Shown: piece by piece, positions 40,616-51,459 of the stretch
Numbering within the stretch: position 1 is the stretch's first letter
Layout: each line of letters starts with the position of its first letter
DNA from: UBA11524 sp964542315
Lineage (GTDB): Bacteria > Bacillota > Clostridia > Christensenellales > Aristaeellaceae
Length of the DNA: 64,000 bases
Reading direction: 5' to 3'
Assembly: GCA_964542315.1 (NCBI GenBank)
Contig: CAZIUA010000002.1
Location: 8,339-72,338, forward strand
Position numbers and translations under genes: made by a program
Notes under the pieces: model-generated
Told to the model about the DNA's origin: nothing
What the model saw: the letters and a program-made list of their open reading frames with translations, nothing else
Databases searched by the model: none

Positions 40616-41929
40616 ATGAACATGATGAAGCGACTGATGGCGCTGCTGCTGGCCGCGCTGATGCTCTGCGGCGTCGCCATGGCCGAACCGGCTGATGATG
40701 ATGTGATGGCCACCGTGGGTGACATCACCGTGACCCGCGCCGACTATGAAGGCTATCTGGCCACGCTGGTGAACTACTACGCCAATTATGGCTATGACAC
40801 CACCGATGCCACCATCCTGAGCACCCTGCAGCTCTTCGCGATGCAGACCGCGGTGGAATACGCCGTGATGGATCAGAAGGTGGTCGAGCTGGGTCTGGCC
40901 CTGACCGAGGCGGAGACGGAAGCTGCCTCCGCTGAGGCTGCCGAGCAGTGGACCGCCACCATCGAGGATGGCCTGGCCTACTACGGCATCACCGCCACCA
41001 GCACCGAGGAAGAGCGCGCCCAGACCCTGCTGAGCGTCCTGGCGGAGCTGGAGACCATGGGCTACACCGAGGATTCCTACATGGCGGATGCACTCAAGTA
41101 CGCCGAGTATGAGAAGGTGTATGCCTACATCACCCAGGATATCAATGTCACCGACGAGGAAGTCGAGACCTACTACAACAGCCTGGTGGAAGCCGACAAG
41201 GCCACCTACAGCAACGATGCCGCCGCCTATGAGCAGCTGCAGTACATGAATCAGCTCTACGCCATGTATGGCATGACTGATTATGTCACCGAGGCGTACT
41301 ATAAGCCCGAAGGCTACCGCGTGGTCACCCACATCCTGCTGTCCGCGGATGAGGCGCTGCTGACCGCCTACGCTGACCTGCAGGCCACCTATGAGGAGCA
41401 GCAGAACACCCTGGAAGAGGGTGGCGAGGTCGAAGGCGAGCTGGTCACCGCTGAGCAGGTGGAAGCTGCCCGTCAGGCCGTGCTGGCCAATGTCCAGCCC
41501 ATGGTGGACGAGATCAAGCAGAAGATGGCCGATGGCGCCACCTTCGCTGAGCTGATCCCCCAGTACACCACTGACCTCGACATGCAGGATGAAGCTGCCA
41601 TCGCTGAGGGCTATGAGGTGCATATGGACTCCGTCAACTGGGTCATTCCTTTCCGCGATCAGGCCTTCACCGTGGATAACATCGGCGATGTCACCGAGCC
41701 TGTCGTGACCGATTACGGCGTGCATATCCTCCAGTATGTGGCGGATGTTCCCGGCGGCCCCGTGGAGCTGACCGAGGAGATGCGTGCCTCCTTCCTGACC
41801 GCGCTGCTGTCCAACGCCCAGAACAGCGCCATCCAGGATACCCTCACCCAGTGGGTCGAGGCGGCTGATGTGGTCTACTCTGACGAGGCCAAGACCATCA
41901 TGGGCCTGACCGACACCGTCGCCGAGTAA
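40616..41929 (+). CDS. Exported peptidyl-prolyl isomerase, SurA/PrsA-like
   Basis: A 437-residue protein with signal peptide NMMKRLMALLLAALMLCGVAMA. The N-terminal half is a SurA-N-like helical chaperone region (DDVMATVGDITVTRADYEGY). A parvulin-type domain follows from about residue 235 (YRVVTHILLS, MADGATFAELIPQYTTD, FTVDNIGDVTEPVVTDYGVH). The segment between includes an acidic insert (EEQQNTLEEGGEVEGE). No lipobox Cys at the cleavage site was seen, although LMLCGVA is near, so a lipoprotein form is possible. It probably assists folding of exported enzymes outside the membrane. The terminator follows directly. Confidence 0.85.
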   Translation: MNMMKRLMALLLAALMLCGVAMAEPADDDVMATVGDITVTRADYEGYLATLVNYYANYGYDTTDATILSTLQLFAMQTAVEYAVMDQKVVELGLALTEAETEAASAEAAEQWTATIEDGLAYYGITATSTEEERAQTLLSVLAELETMGYTEDSYMADALKYAEYEKVYAYITQDINVTDEEVETYYNSLVEADKATYSNDAAAYEQLQYMNQLYAMYGMTDYVTEAYYKPEGYRVVTHILLSADEALLTAYADLQATYEEQQNTLEEGGEVEGELVTAEQVEAARQAVLANVQPMVDEIKQKMADGATFAELIPQYTTDLDMQDEAAIAEGYEVHMDSVNWVIPFRDQAFTVDNIGDVTEPVVTDYGVHILQYVADVPGGPVELTEEMRASFLTALLSNAQNSAIQDTLTQWVEAADVVYSDEAKTIMGLTDTVAE

Positions 41930-41951
41930 GGCATCATCCCAACGCAGATTG

Positions 41952-41984
41952 GCCGTCCGGACGAGATTTGTCCGGACGGCTTTT
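41952..41984 (+). terminator. Intrinsic terminator
   Basis: GCCGTCCGGAC (41952-41962) and GTCCGGACGGC (41970-41980) form an 11-bp perfect stem followed by TTTTCTTG. Confidence 0.92.
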
Positions 41985-42016
41985 CTTGTGCATTCATCCG
42001 CATTTCGCCCCTGTAC

Positions 42017-42045
42017 TTGTCCCTGCCGGAAGAAAGTGCTATAAT
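42017..42045 (+). promoter_or_regulatory. Promoter of the ClC gene
   Basis: TTGTCC (42017-42022), 17 bp, TATAAT (42040-42045). Confidence 0.7.
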
Positions 42046-42112
42046 GCTCAAGGCCGATCCGGCACACAACGCAAAAGAAAAGAGGCGATCCCTCCCCCTT
42101 GGGAGGACACAT

Positions 42113-43369
42113 ATGTTCAAGGCAAAAATGAAGGAGACCCTGGGGTATCTTCGCGCATTCATCCTGTGGGCGCTGCTCAGCGCGCTGGTGGGCGCGGTCT
42201 GCGGCCTGGTGGGCGGCGCATTCGCCATGACGGTGGAGAAGGCGACCCATCTGCGCCAGCACTGGACATGGCTGCCCTGGCTGATGCCCGCAGCCGGTCT
42301 GCTCATCGCCGGGCTGTATCACGCACTGAAGCTGCCCCTGTCCATCGGCACGGATGAGATCATCAAGACCGTCCGCACGCAGGAAGGCGTTTCCCTCAAG
42401 ATGGCGCCTGCCATTTTCATTTCCACCGCATTGACCCACCTCACCGGCGGCTCGGCCGGCCGCGAGGGCGCCGCGCTCCAGCTGGGCGGCTCCATTGGTG
42501 TGGCCATGTCCCGCCTGGTCAAGCCCCTGGGGGATAATCGGCGCATCTTCCAGCTCTGCGGCATGGCTGCGCTGTTTTCCGCCCTGTTCGGCACGCCGCT
42601 GGCGGCCACGATCTTCGTCCTGGAGATCATCGATATCGGCAAATTCAACCACCGCGCGCTTTTGCCCTGCCTGATCTCCGCCCTCACGGCGCAGCAGGTC
42701 GCCCTGGGCATTGGCGCACCGGCTGAAGCCTTCCCCCTGGCGGCAGGTCTTGTTCAGGTCAGCACGGTGACGCTCCTCCAGGCGGGCGGCATCGGCCTGA
42801 TCTGCGGCGCGGTGGCCATCCTCTTCTGCTATGTGATGCATTTCGCCGGGCGGACGCTGCGCCGCCTGCTGGCGAATGACTACCTCCGCATGGCCGTCTG
42901 CGGCCTGGCGGTGACCCTGCTGGCACTGGCCCTTGGCACGGCGGATTATCAGGGCAGCGGCATGCAGGTGATCCTCGCTGCACTGCGCGGCGACGCAAAG
43001 CCCTGGGCGTTCGCGCTGAAGATCGTCTTCACCGCGCTGACACTGGGTGCAGGCTTCAAGGGCGGCGAGATCGTACCTTCCTTCTTCGTGGGCGCGACGC
43101 TGGGCTGCACGGCGGCGCCGCTGCTCGGGCTGGATCCGGCCGTTGGCGCGGCGCTGGGGCTGGTGGCACTGTTCTGCGGCGTGACCAATGGCACGCTGGC
43201 CTCCATCGCCCTGGCGACGGAGCTCTTCGGCGTGGAATATCTGCCGCTGTTCGCCATCGCCGCGGCGGTCAGCTATGCCCTGAGCGGCCATGTCAGCCTG
43301 TATCACACGCAGGCCTTCTCCGAGGAGAAAATGGGCCATATGCAGCCGCTGACGCCGCACCACGACTGA
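42113..43369 (+). CDS. ClC-family chloride/anion transporter
   Basis: A 418-residue membrane protein from ATG 42113 (MFKAKMKETLGYL), with GGGAGGAC upstream. It shows the ClC filter pieces: GGSAGREGAALQLGGS carries the gating glutamate (the usual GREGP is GREGA here), and GAGFKGGEIVPSFFVGA corresponds to the GxFxP region. The early serine loop (LPLSIGTDEI) is non-standard. About ten hydrophobic helices are visible. It is probably an anion/H+ antiporter; chloride versus fluoride cannot be decided. gluQ follows 33 bp later and may be co-transcribed. Confidence 0.87.
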   Translation: MFKAKMKETLGYLRAFILWALLSALVGAVCGLVGGAFAMTVEKATHLRQHWTWLPWLMPAAGLLIAGLYHALKLPLSIGTDEIIKTVRTQEGVSLKMAPAIFISTALTHLTGGSAGREGAALQLGGSIGVAMSRLVKPLGDNRRIFQLCGMAALFSALFGTPLAATIFVLEIIDIGKFNHRALLPCLISALTAQQVALGIGAPAEAFPLAAGLVQVSTVTLLQAGGIGLICGAVAILFCYVMHFAGRTLRRLLANDYLRMAVCGLAVTLLALALGTADYQGSGMQVILAALRGDAKPWAFALKIVFTALTLGAGFKGGEIVPSFFVGATLGCTAAPLLGLDPAVGAALGLVALFCGVTNGTLASIALATELFGVEYLPLFAIAAAVSYALSGHVSLYHTQAFSEEKMGHMQPLTPHHD

Positions 43370-43402
43370 TCCCACACCGACATCACACCCCCGGAGGCTC
43401 CC

Positions 43403-44323
43403 ATGCAGACACCAACCGGACGTTTCGCCCCGACGCCCAGCGGAAAGCTCCACCTGGGCAATCTGCTCTGCGCGATGCTGGCCTACCTCTCTGCACGCGC
43501 GCAGGGCGGACGCTTCCTCCTGCGCATCGAAGATGTGGATGTGCCGCGCTGCCCGCGTTCCCTGGCGCAGCAGGCCATCGATGACCTGACCTGGCTGGGC
43601 TTCACCTGGGATGAGGCGCCGCTGTACCAGTCCGACCGAAGCGAGATCTACCGTGACGCGCTGGCCCGTTTGACCGACGCAGGGCATACCTATCCCTGCT
43701 TTTGCACGCGCGCCCAACTGATGAGCCTCGCCGCGCCCAATCTGGGCGACACGCAGGTGATCTATCCGGGCACCTGTGCGCATCTGAGCGCTGCTGAAGC
43801 CGCCGCGCGCGCCCTCGTCCGCAGTCCGGCCATCCGCCTGCGCGTCCCGGAGGAGGATGTGTCCTTCGCGGATGGGCTGTATGGCCGCCAGACCGAGAAT
43901 CTCGCGCGGGACTGCGGCGATTTCGTCCTCCGGCGCTCCGACGGGCTGTATGGGTATCAGCTGGCGGTGGTAGTGGACGATGCCCTCAGCGGCGTCACGG
44001 AGGTCGTGCGCGGCCGGGACATCCTCTCCGCCACGCCGCGCCAGATCTATCTGCAGCGCCTGCTGGGCTATGATACGCCTGCGTATGTGCATATTCCGCT
44101 GCTGACGGATGCCCAGGGGCGCCGCCTGGCCAAGCGCGACAAGGATCTGGATCTCTCCGCACTGGCCAAGCGCTTCACCCCGGCGGACATCTGCGGCATG
44201 CTGGCCTATAGCGCCGGCCTGCTGGAGGAAAACCGCCCCATCACCCTGGAAGGGCTAATCCCCCTCTTCGACTGGTCGAAAATCCGCCGGGAGGACATCC
44301 GCCTGCCCGATCTGCGCGGTTGA
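43403..44323 (+). CDS. gluQ: Glutamyl-Q tRNA(Asp) synthetase
   Basis: A 306-residue protein, the size of GluQ-RS and lacking the anticodon-binding domain of GltX. It attaches glutamate to queuosine in tRNA-Asp. The HIGH-type motif is PSGKLHLGN, the KMSKS-type motif is RRLAKRDKDLD, and the zinc-site cysteines start with YPCFCTRAQL. ATG 43403 follows GGAGG. The motif FAPTPSGKLHLGNLL at the N-terminus and RGRDILSATPRQIYL are family signatures. Confidence 0.92.
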   Translation: MQTPTGRFAPTPSGKLHLGNLLCAMLAYLSARAQGGRFLLRIEDVDVPRCPRSLAQQAIDDLTWLGFTWDEAPLYQSDRSEIYRDALARLTDAGHTYPCFCTRAQLMSLAAPNLGDTQVIYPGTCAHLSAAEAAARALVRSPAIRLRVPEEDVSFADGLYGRQTENLARDCGDFVLRRSDGLYGYQLAVVVDDALSGVTEVVRGRDILSATPRQIYLQRLLGYDTPAYVHIPLLTDAQGRRLAKRDKDLDLSALAKRFTPADICGMLAYSAGLLEENRPITLEGLIPLFDWSKIRREDIRLPDLRG

Positions 44324-44394
44324 GGGGACATCTACCGCTGCTTCCAACGAAAACAGTTATCCACAATTCGTCCAGCGGATGAGGATTGACGATG

Positions 44395-44655
44395 CCTGTT
44401 CACGGGAATGCCCCACGCGGATGCTGCATGAACGTTCCACATATTTAAACGGGACGAAGTCCCCACACCTCCTCAGTCGCTGCGGCGACAGCTTCCCCTC
44501 AAAGGGGAAGCCAGGGGAGGCCGCGTACAAAGCCTTCCCCTCCGAGGGGAAAGGTGGATTCGCCGTCTGGCGAAGACGGATGAAGTGGACGCCCCGCGCA
44601 CGAACTGCGCGGACGCTCAACCAACTCAATCAAAAAAAGGGTCGAAGACCCCAGC
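44395..44655. repeat. Dispersed intergenic repeat, copy 5 (longest)
   Basis: Contains GGGAC-GAA-GTCCC (44451-44463), CAGTCGCTGCGGCGACAG, a GCTTCCCCTCAAAGGGGAAGC stem, CCTTCCCCTCCGAGGGGAA, GCCGTCTGGCGAAGACGG and GGGTC-GAA-GACCC (44639-44651). The first part matches copy 4 inverted, and the middle matches copy 1. A single perfect DnaA-box-like TTATCCACA is just upstream at 44357-44365. Confidence 0.75.
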
Positions 44656-44656
44656 G

Positions 44657-44701
44657 CGTGCTCGCTCCGCCGAAAGGCAGGAGAGAGCACGATTTTTTTT
44701 T
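44657..44701 (+). terminator. Strong intrinsic terminator
   Basis: CGTGCTC-G-CTCC pairs with GGAG-A-GAGCACG (44657-44691), followed by A and then nine T residues. It isolates the clpB promoter from upstream transcription. Confidence 0.88.
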
Positions 44702-44711
44702 GCATACCCTA

Positions 44712-44740
44712 TTGACAAGGGGGACAAACTGAGATAGAAT
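44712..44740 (+). promoter_or_regulatory. clpB promoter
   Basis: TTGACA (44712-44717), 17 bp, TAGAAT (44735-44740), a sigma-A type promoter. Confidence 0.87.
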
Positions 44741-44753
44741 AATCTCGCCGAAA

Positions 44754-44770
44754 GGTCAAAGAAAGTCAAA
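44754..44770 (+). promoter_or_regulatory. CtsR operator
   Basis: GGTCAAA-GAA-AGTCAAA matches the CtsR heptad repeat RGTCAAA-NAN-RGTCAAA and lies at the expected transcription start of clpB. Heat-shock derepression by CtsR is therefore likely; ctsR itself is not in the window. Confidence 0.88.
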
Positions 44771-44812
44771 CAGTGTGGATCCATCATCCCGCTGACAAAG
44801 GAGGCTTTTTTG

Positions 44813-47413
<2,601 letters not shown>

Positions 47414-47470
47414 TCCGCCGCGTATCGTTTCTGCATCATGCCACCTCATCCGCTTTTCTGACAAGATAAA

Positions 47471-47504
47471 AAGGTCGCGCCTGTTTTCATGCAGACGCGA
47501 CCTT
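47471..47504. terminator. Bidirectional terminator
   Basis: AAGGTCGCG (47471-47479) pairs with CGCGACCTT (47496-47504), with CTG/CAG pairing inside, flanked by A and T tracts. It lies between the convergent clpB and isomerase genes. Confidence 0.88.
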
Positions 47505-47512
47505 ATTTGTGC

Positions 47513-48145
47513 TTACAGGTTCTTGAGGTAGTTGGCCACTTCTTCGTCCTTGCAATTGGCGTAGAAGTACTCCGCGAAATGCTCGCCGGAGATGGTCTCC
47601 TTCAGGAAGTCCTGGTCGATGTCGTGGAGGATGTCGATCAGCTTGCGATGGGTGATCTTCTTCACGCCGTCGAGGATCTTCTTGTTGCGCTGCTCAGGCA
47701 CAACGCGCTCCTTGGGGTAGCCCTGGCCGTGGCCGAAGCCGAACAGCTGCTGGAAGATCATCTCCAGCTTCAGCTCAGCGCCCCAGCCGAAGTCCTTCGC
47801 GAAGGGCAGCGCGACGCAGTTGCCGTCGTTGATGTGCGCGAACATATAGCCATCGGAGGGATCGACGATGTGGCCGCACAGCACGCCCGGGAAGGCGTTG
47901 CAGGCCAGCATGGCGCCCTCGCCCGTGCCGCAGCCCGTCACCACATAGTCCACCGCGCCCGTCTCCAGCAGGATGCAGGCCAGCAGGCCGATCTTCACAT
48001 AGGTCAGCTGGCAGGCGTCCTCCGCGGTGTACATGCCGTAGTTGACCACCTCGTGGCCCATGGGCTCCACGACCTTGCGCAGGGAAGCCTCGATCATGGC
48101 GTTCTTTGCCGCCTGGGAATTCTCGTTCATCAGTGCGATACGCAT
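47513..48145 (-). CDS. RpiB/LacAB-fold sugar isomerase, probably DhuI-like
   Basis: A 210-residue protein from ATG 48145 (MRIALMNENSQAAKNAMIE). It has the RpiB/LacA fold marks VVNYGMYTAED and VVTGCGTGEGAMLACN (the phosphate or substrate loop), but is about 60 residues longer than RpiB, with a C-terminal extension (YPKERVVPEQRNKKILDGV). This longer subgroup includes DhuI, which isomerises the unsaturated uronate-derived 4-deoxy-5-keto-uronate in Gram-positive hyaluronate and pectin use. With GH88 and KdgK in the same window, that role is attractive; ribose- or galactose-6-phosphate isomerase cannot be excluded. The SD is GGAAAGGAAG. Confidence 0.7.
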   Translation of the reverse strand: MRIALMNENSQAAKNAMIEASLRKVVEPMGHEVVNYGMYTAEDACQLTYVKIGLLACILLETGAVDYVVTGCGTGEGAMLACNAFPGVLCGHIVDPSDGYMFAHINDGNCVALPFAKDFGWGAELKLEMIFQQLFGFGHGQGYPKERVVPEQRNKKILDGVKKITHRKLIDILHDIDQDFLKETISGEHFAEYFYANCKDEEVANYLKNL

Positions 48146-48289
48146 GGGTTCATTCTTCCTTTCCAAACATTCTTTTTGGGGATCAGTATCATGGTACCAT
48201 ATTTAAGAAAGAAAATCAACCGGCTTTGTTTTGGCGAAATGCATTTTTATGCGACGCTATTCATCCGTGTTTTGGCTCCGGGGGATTTT

Positions 48290-48700
48290 CGTCCGCCGTG
48301 TGGACAACCGGTGCATAACCTGAGCCCAAAAGCCAAAAAGCGCGCGGAACCGGTATTTTCCTCTATCCACAGGGGAAGATATCCACAGGCTGTGGGTTTG
48401 TGGATATCCCAAAGGCCGCCCAAAAGCCTGCCGCCAAAGGATTTTCGCTGCTCGCGGGTTTTGGACAAAAAATATGCAGGGTATGCAAGAAAGGCAGGCA
48501 GGAATCCGGCGTTTTGGGGGCGAATATATAGGAGAAATGATTTTTCTCCACAGGGATGTGGACATCTTGAAGATTCGTCCACAACTTGTCCAAACGGGGA
48601 AAGTCAGGCGGATCAAGGGCTGGAGGCACTTTTCCACCGTTTCCACATGCCCTTCTCCTACTACTGAAAATATATATTCTACATCAACTTTTCGGTGTTG
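48290..48700. other. Origin-like region upstream of dnaN: DnaA-box-like motifs and AT-rich patch
   Basis: A 646-bp gap before dnaN without a convincing gene. DnaA-box-like 9-mers are at 48301 (TGTGGACAA), 48363 (CTATCCACA), 48379 (ATATCCACA), 48399 (TGTGGATAT), 48544 (TTCTCCACA), 48557 (TGTGGACAT) and 48575 (TCGTCCACA). They lie in both orientations and mostly one mismatch from TTATCCACA. AT-rich patches are at about 48522-48545 and 48666-48690 (AAAATATATATTCTAC), the latter possibly an unwinding element or the dnaN promoter. dnaA is not next to it. Confidence 0.6.
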
Positions 48701-48791
48701 GGGGTTGCGCTGCATACGGCGGCGCAACGACGGCCACCAGACCTGGCCAGCGAAGGACCGCAGCATCCCCGACCGAGATCGGAGGTTTTTT

Positions 48792-49907
48792 ATGCAGTTT
48801 ACCGTGAACGTTCAGACCCTTTTGGACGGGCTGAATACCGTCACCCGTGCACTGGCGGCACGTCCGCCCAAACAGATCCTGGAGGGCGTGCTCATCGATG
48901 CGGATGAGAACGGCATCACCCTGACCTGCTCCGACGGCAGCCTGACCATCGAGAGTCGCATTTCCTGCGCCGTCCGCACGGAAGGCCGCGCTGTCCTGCC
49001 GGGCAAGCTCTTCACCGAGCTGTGCCGCAAGCTCCCCGGCGGCGAGGTGACCATCAGGGTCGGCGACAACCACATGGCTTCCATCCACTGCATGAGCTTC
49101 AAGTCCAACCTGGCGGGCATGAATCCGGTGGAATACCCCGAAATGGCCAGCGTCGATGCCGGCGTGACCGTCAAGATCCCGCAGAAGCAGCTGCGCGAGA
49201 TGATCTCCCGCGTCGTGTTTGCCATCGCCACCGATGAGAGCCGCCAGATCCTGACCGGCTGCCTGCTGGAAGTGGCGGCGGACGAGGCCCGCATGATCGC
49301 CCTGGACGGCTTCCGCCTGGCGATTCAGAAGGTCTTCGCGCCCTTTGAGCTGCCGGAAGGCATGGATACCCTCAAGGCCGTCATTCCCGGCCGCGTGCTG
49401 AATGAACTGGCGAAGATCCTCGCCGAGGAAGACGATTTCTGCACCATGCTCATCGACAAGAGCCGCATGCAGGCGACCTTCGGCAGCACCACCCTGTCCA
49501 CCGTGCTGCTGGCGGGCGAATACATCGACTACCGCAAAATCCTGCCGGCGTCCTTCAAGACCGTGGTCAAGGCGGACCGCATGGGCGTTCAGAGCGCCAT
49601 CGACCGCGCCTCCCTGATGGCGCGCGAGGGCAAGAACAACCTGATCCGCATGTCCATGTCGGACAATGTGCTCTCCATTACCTCCAACGCCGAGCTTGGC
49701 GACGTGCTGGAAGAGTTGGACGCCACCCTTACCGGCGACCCCATCGAGATCGCGTTCAACGCCAAGTACATCACCGATGTCATCCGCAACATCTCCGATG
49801 ACGAGCTGTGCATGCACTTCAACTCCAACGTCAGCCCCTGCGTGGTCAGCCCCATGGAGGGTGATCAGTACCTGTATCTGATCCTGCCGGTACGCGTGTT
49901 CAGCTAA
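48792..49907 (+). CDS. dnaN: DNA polymerase III beta sliding clamp
   Basis: A 371-residue protein of normal size, from ATG 48792 (MQFTVNVQTLLDGL) after GGAGG. Three repeated clamp domains are visible, with KLPGGEVTIRV, VVFAIATDESRQILTG, YIDYRKILPASF and the C-terminal YLYLILPVR. It rings DNA and tethers polymerases. A 33-residue-class conserved end (HFNSNVSPCVVSPMEGDQ) is present. recF follows 81 bp later. In most Firmicutes dnaA precedes it directly; here it does not. Confidence 0.97.
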   Translation: MQFTVNVQTLLDGLNTVTRALAARPPKQILEGVLIDADENGITLTCSDGSLTIESRISCAVRTEGRAVLPGKLFTELCRKLPGGEVTIRVGDNHMASIHCMSFKSNLAGMNPVEYPEMASVDAGVTVKIPQKQLREMISRVVFAIATDESRQILTGCLLEVAADEARMIALDGFRLAIQKVFAPFELPEGMDTLKAVIPGRVLNELAKILAEEDDFCTMLIDKSRMQATFGSTTLSTVLLAGEYIDYRKILPASFKTVVKADRMGVQSAIDRASLMAREGKNNLIRMSMSDNVLSITSNAELGDVLEELDATLTGDPIEIAFNAKYITDVIRNISDDELCMHFNSNVSPCVVSPMEGDQYLYLILPVRVFS

Positions 49908-49927
49908 AAAAGTGATCAAAACATCAT

Positions 49928-49968
49928 GGGATACAGGGTGAAACAGTGATGATTTCATCTTGTATCCC
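49928..49968 (+). other. Hairpin between dnaN and recF
   Basis: GGGATACA (49928-49935) pairs with TGTATCCC (49961-49968), with a 25-nt loop and a weak T-rich tail. It may reduce expression of recF relative to dnaN. Confidence 0.5.
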
Positions 49969-49988
49969 TTGATTGTTGTGTAATTAAA

Positions 49989-51161
49989 ATGATTATAAAT
50001 TCATTAAAATTAAGATCCTTCCGAAACTATCAGGAGATGGAGATCAGTCCCCATCCGGGCGTCAATATCTTCTTCGGACAGAATGGCTCCGGCAAGACAA
50101 ACCTGCTGGAAGCCATCCATTTTTGTGCCCTGGGGCGCAGCCATCGCACCTCGCAGGATCGGGAAGTGGTCTATAAGGGCGCGGACATGGGCGCTGTGGG
50201 CGTTCAGCTGCAGAAAAAGACCGCGCGGATGGACATTCAGGTCAAACTGACGCCCGGAGAAGTGCGGAAAAAGGCGATCTTCGTGGATCGGAAGCGCGCC
50301 AGCCGCCTATCCGACCTGATGGGGCATGTGCAATGCGTCATTTTTTCGCCGGAGGATCTGATGCTCGTCAAGGAAGGGCCGTCCATCCGGCGGCGCTATC
50401 TGGATATGATGCTTTCGCAGATGAGCACGGCGTATTTCACCGCGCTGCAGCAGTATCAGAAGGCGCTGGACCAGCGAAATGCGCTCCTCCGTGAGGCGAA
50501 AAAGGGGGCGCGGCCCGATGCTGCCATGCTGGACGCCTTCGAAGATGCCATGGCCGCTCAATGCGCGGTAATCGTGCCGCTTCGGAGGCGGATGGTGGCG
50601 CGCACGGCAGAGATCGCGGCGAAAAAGTACGAGGCCATCAGCGGCCGCGAGCAGGAAATGTTCGCGATGCGGTATGATTGCTGCGTCCCGGAAGGGGAGG
50701 ATGCGGCGGAATTCGCCCGTGCGGCGCTGAAAAAGGCGCGCCAGGAGGATATGTTCCGCGGAACGACCGGATTCGGCATCCACCGCGAGGATATCCTGCT
50801 GACGCTGAAGGGCCGCGAAATGAAGGTGTTTGCCTCGCAGGGGCAGATCCGTACGGCCGCGCTGAGCATGAAGCTCGCCCAGCTGGAGGTCTTTCGCAGC
50901 GAGACCGGCGAGGCGCCCATCCTCCTGCTGGATGACGTCATGTCCGAGCTGGATATGACGCGCCGCACCCGCCTGCTGGAGGAGATCAGCGGCGTGCAGA
51001 CCTTCATCACCTGCACGGATGAATCCGACCTGGAGGGTTGCCTGGAACGGCGCAGCTATCAGGTCAGCATGGACGCGCAGGGGAATGGCCAGGTGCGTCT
51101 GGCGTCTGCCGGTGAGGCGGTCGCCGCGGCGGACACGCTCGATGAGCTCGATTTCGAATAA
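49989..51161 (+). CDS. recF: Recombination mediator ATPase RecF
   Basis: A 390-residue SMC-like ABC ATPase. Walker A is GQNGSGKT (residues 30-37), the signature-like region is FASQGQIRTAALSMKLA, and Walker B/D-loop is PILLLDDVMSELD. It loads RecA at gaps together with RecO and RecR. The ATG lies in AT-rich sequence without a strong SD, which is common for recF coupled to dnaN. A parS site begins 2 bp after the stop codon. Confidence 0.96.
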   Translation: MIINSLKLRSFRNYQEMEISPHPGVNIFFGQNGSGKTNLLEAIHFCALGRSHRTSQDREVVYKGADMGAVGVQLQKKTARMDIQVKLTPGEVRKKAIFVDRKRASRLSDLMGHVQCVIFSPEDLMLVKEGPSIRRRYLDMMLSQMSTAYFTALQQYQKALDQRNALLREAKKGARPDAAMLDAFEDAMAAQCAVIVPLRRRMVARTAEIAAKKYEAISGREQEMFAMRYDCCVPEGEDAAEFARAALKKARQEDMFRGTTGFGIHREDILLTLKGREMKVFASQGQIRTAALSMKLAQLEVFRSETGEAPILLLDDVMSELDMTRRTRLLEEISGVQTFITCTDESDLEGCLERRSYQVSMDAQGNGQVRLASAGEAVAAADTLDELDFE

Positions 51162-51162
51162 T

Positions 51163-51178
51163 TGTTCCACGTGGAACA
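51163..51178. promoter_or_regulatory. parS site 1 (ParB-binding)
   Basis: TGTTCCACGTGGAACA, a perfect 16-bp palindrome matching the ParB/Spo0J consensus TGTTNCACGTGNAACA, just after recF. Confidence 0.9.
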
Positions 51179-51382
51179 TCACATGGTTCGGCGGCAGAAA
51201 ATGTCAGCCGAACCATTTTGTATTCCGCCGTGAGAAATGATATAACAGCTGTAAATGTAGAATGAGTCATCAAAGAGCACACAAAGCAAAAATAAAATCA
51301 GATTCACAAAGAAAACTGCAATTGCAAGCAATGCAAAACGTAAATGCATATAAAAATATAAGCAATGCAAAAATCGTGGAAA

Positions 51383-51398
51383 TGTTTCACGTGAAACA
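51383..51398. promoter_or_regulatory. parS site 2 (ParB-binding)
   Basis: TGTTTCACGTGAAACA, the classical parS palindrome, 62 bp before the addA start and inside an AT-rich leader. Confidence 0.95.
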
Positions 51399-51459
51399 CT
51401 TTCATGATCGGCGCGCATGTGGTAAAATAGGGGGGAGGAAACCAGAGGAGGCGACACCC

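Noticed and set aside
40178..44092. A 1304-codon minus-strand open frame
   Set aside because: It spans antisense to the XRE, PPIase, ClC and gluQ genes and crosses their terminators and promoters; the product has low-complexity His/Gln/Arg composition.
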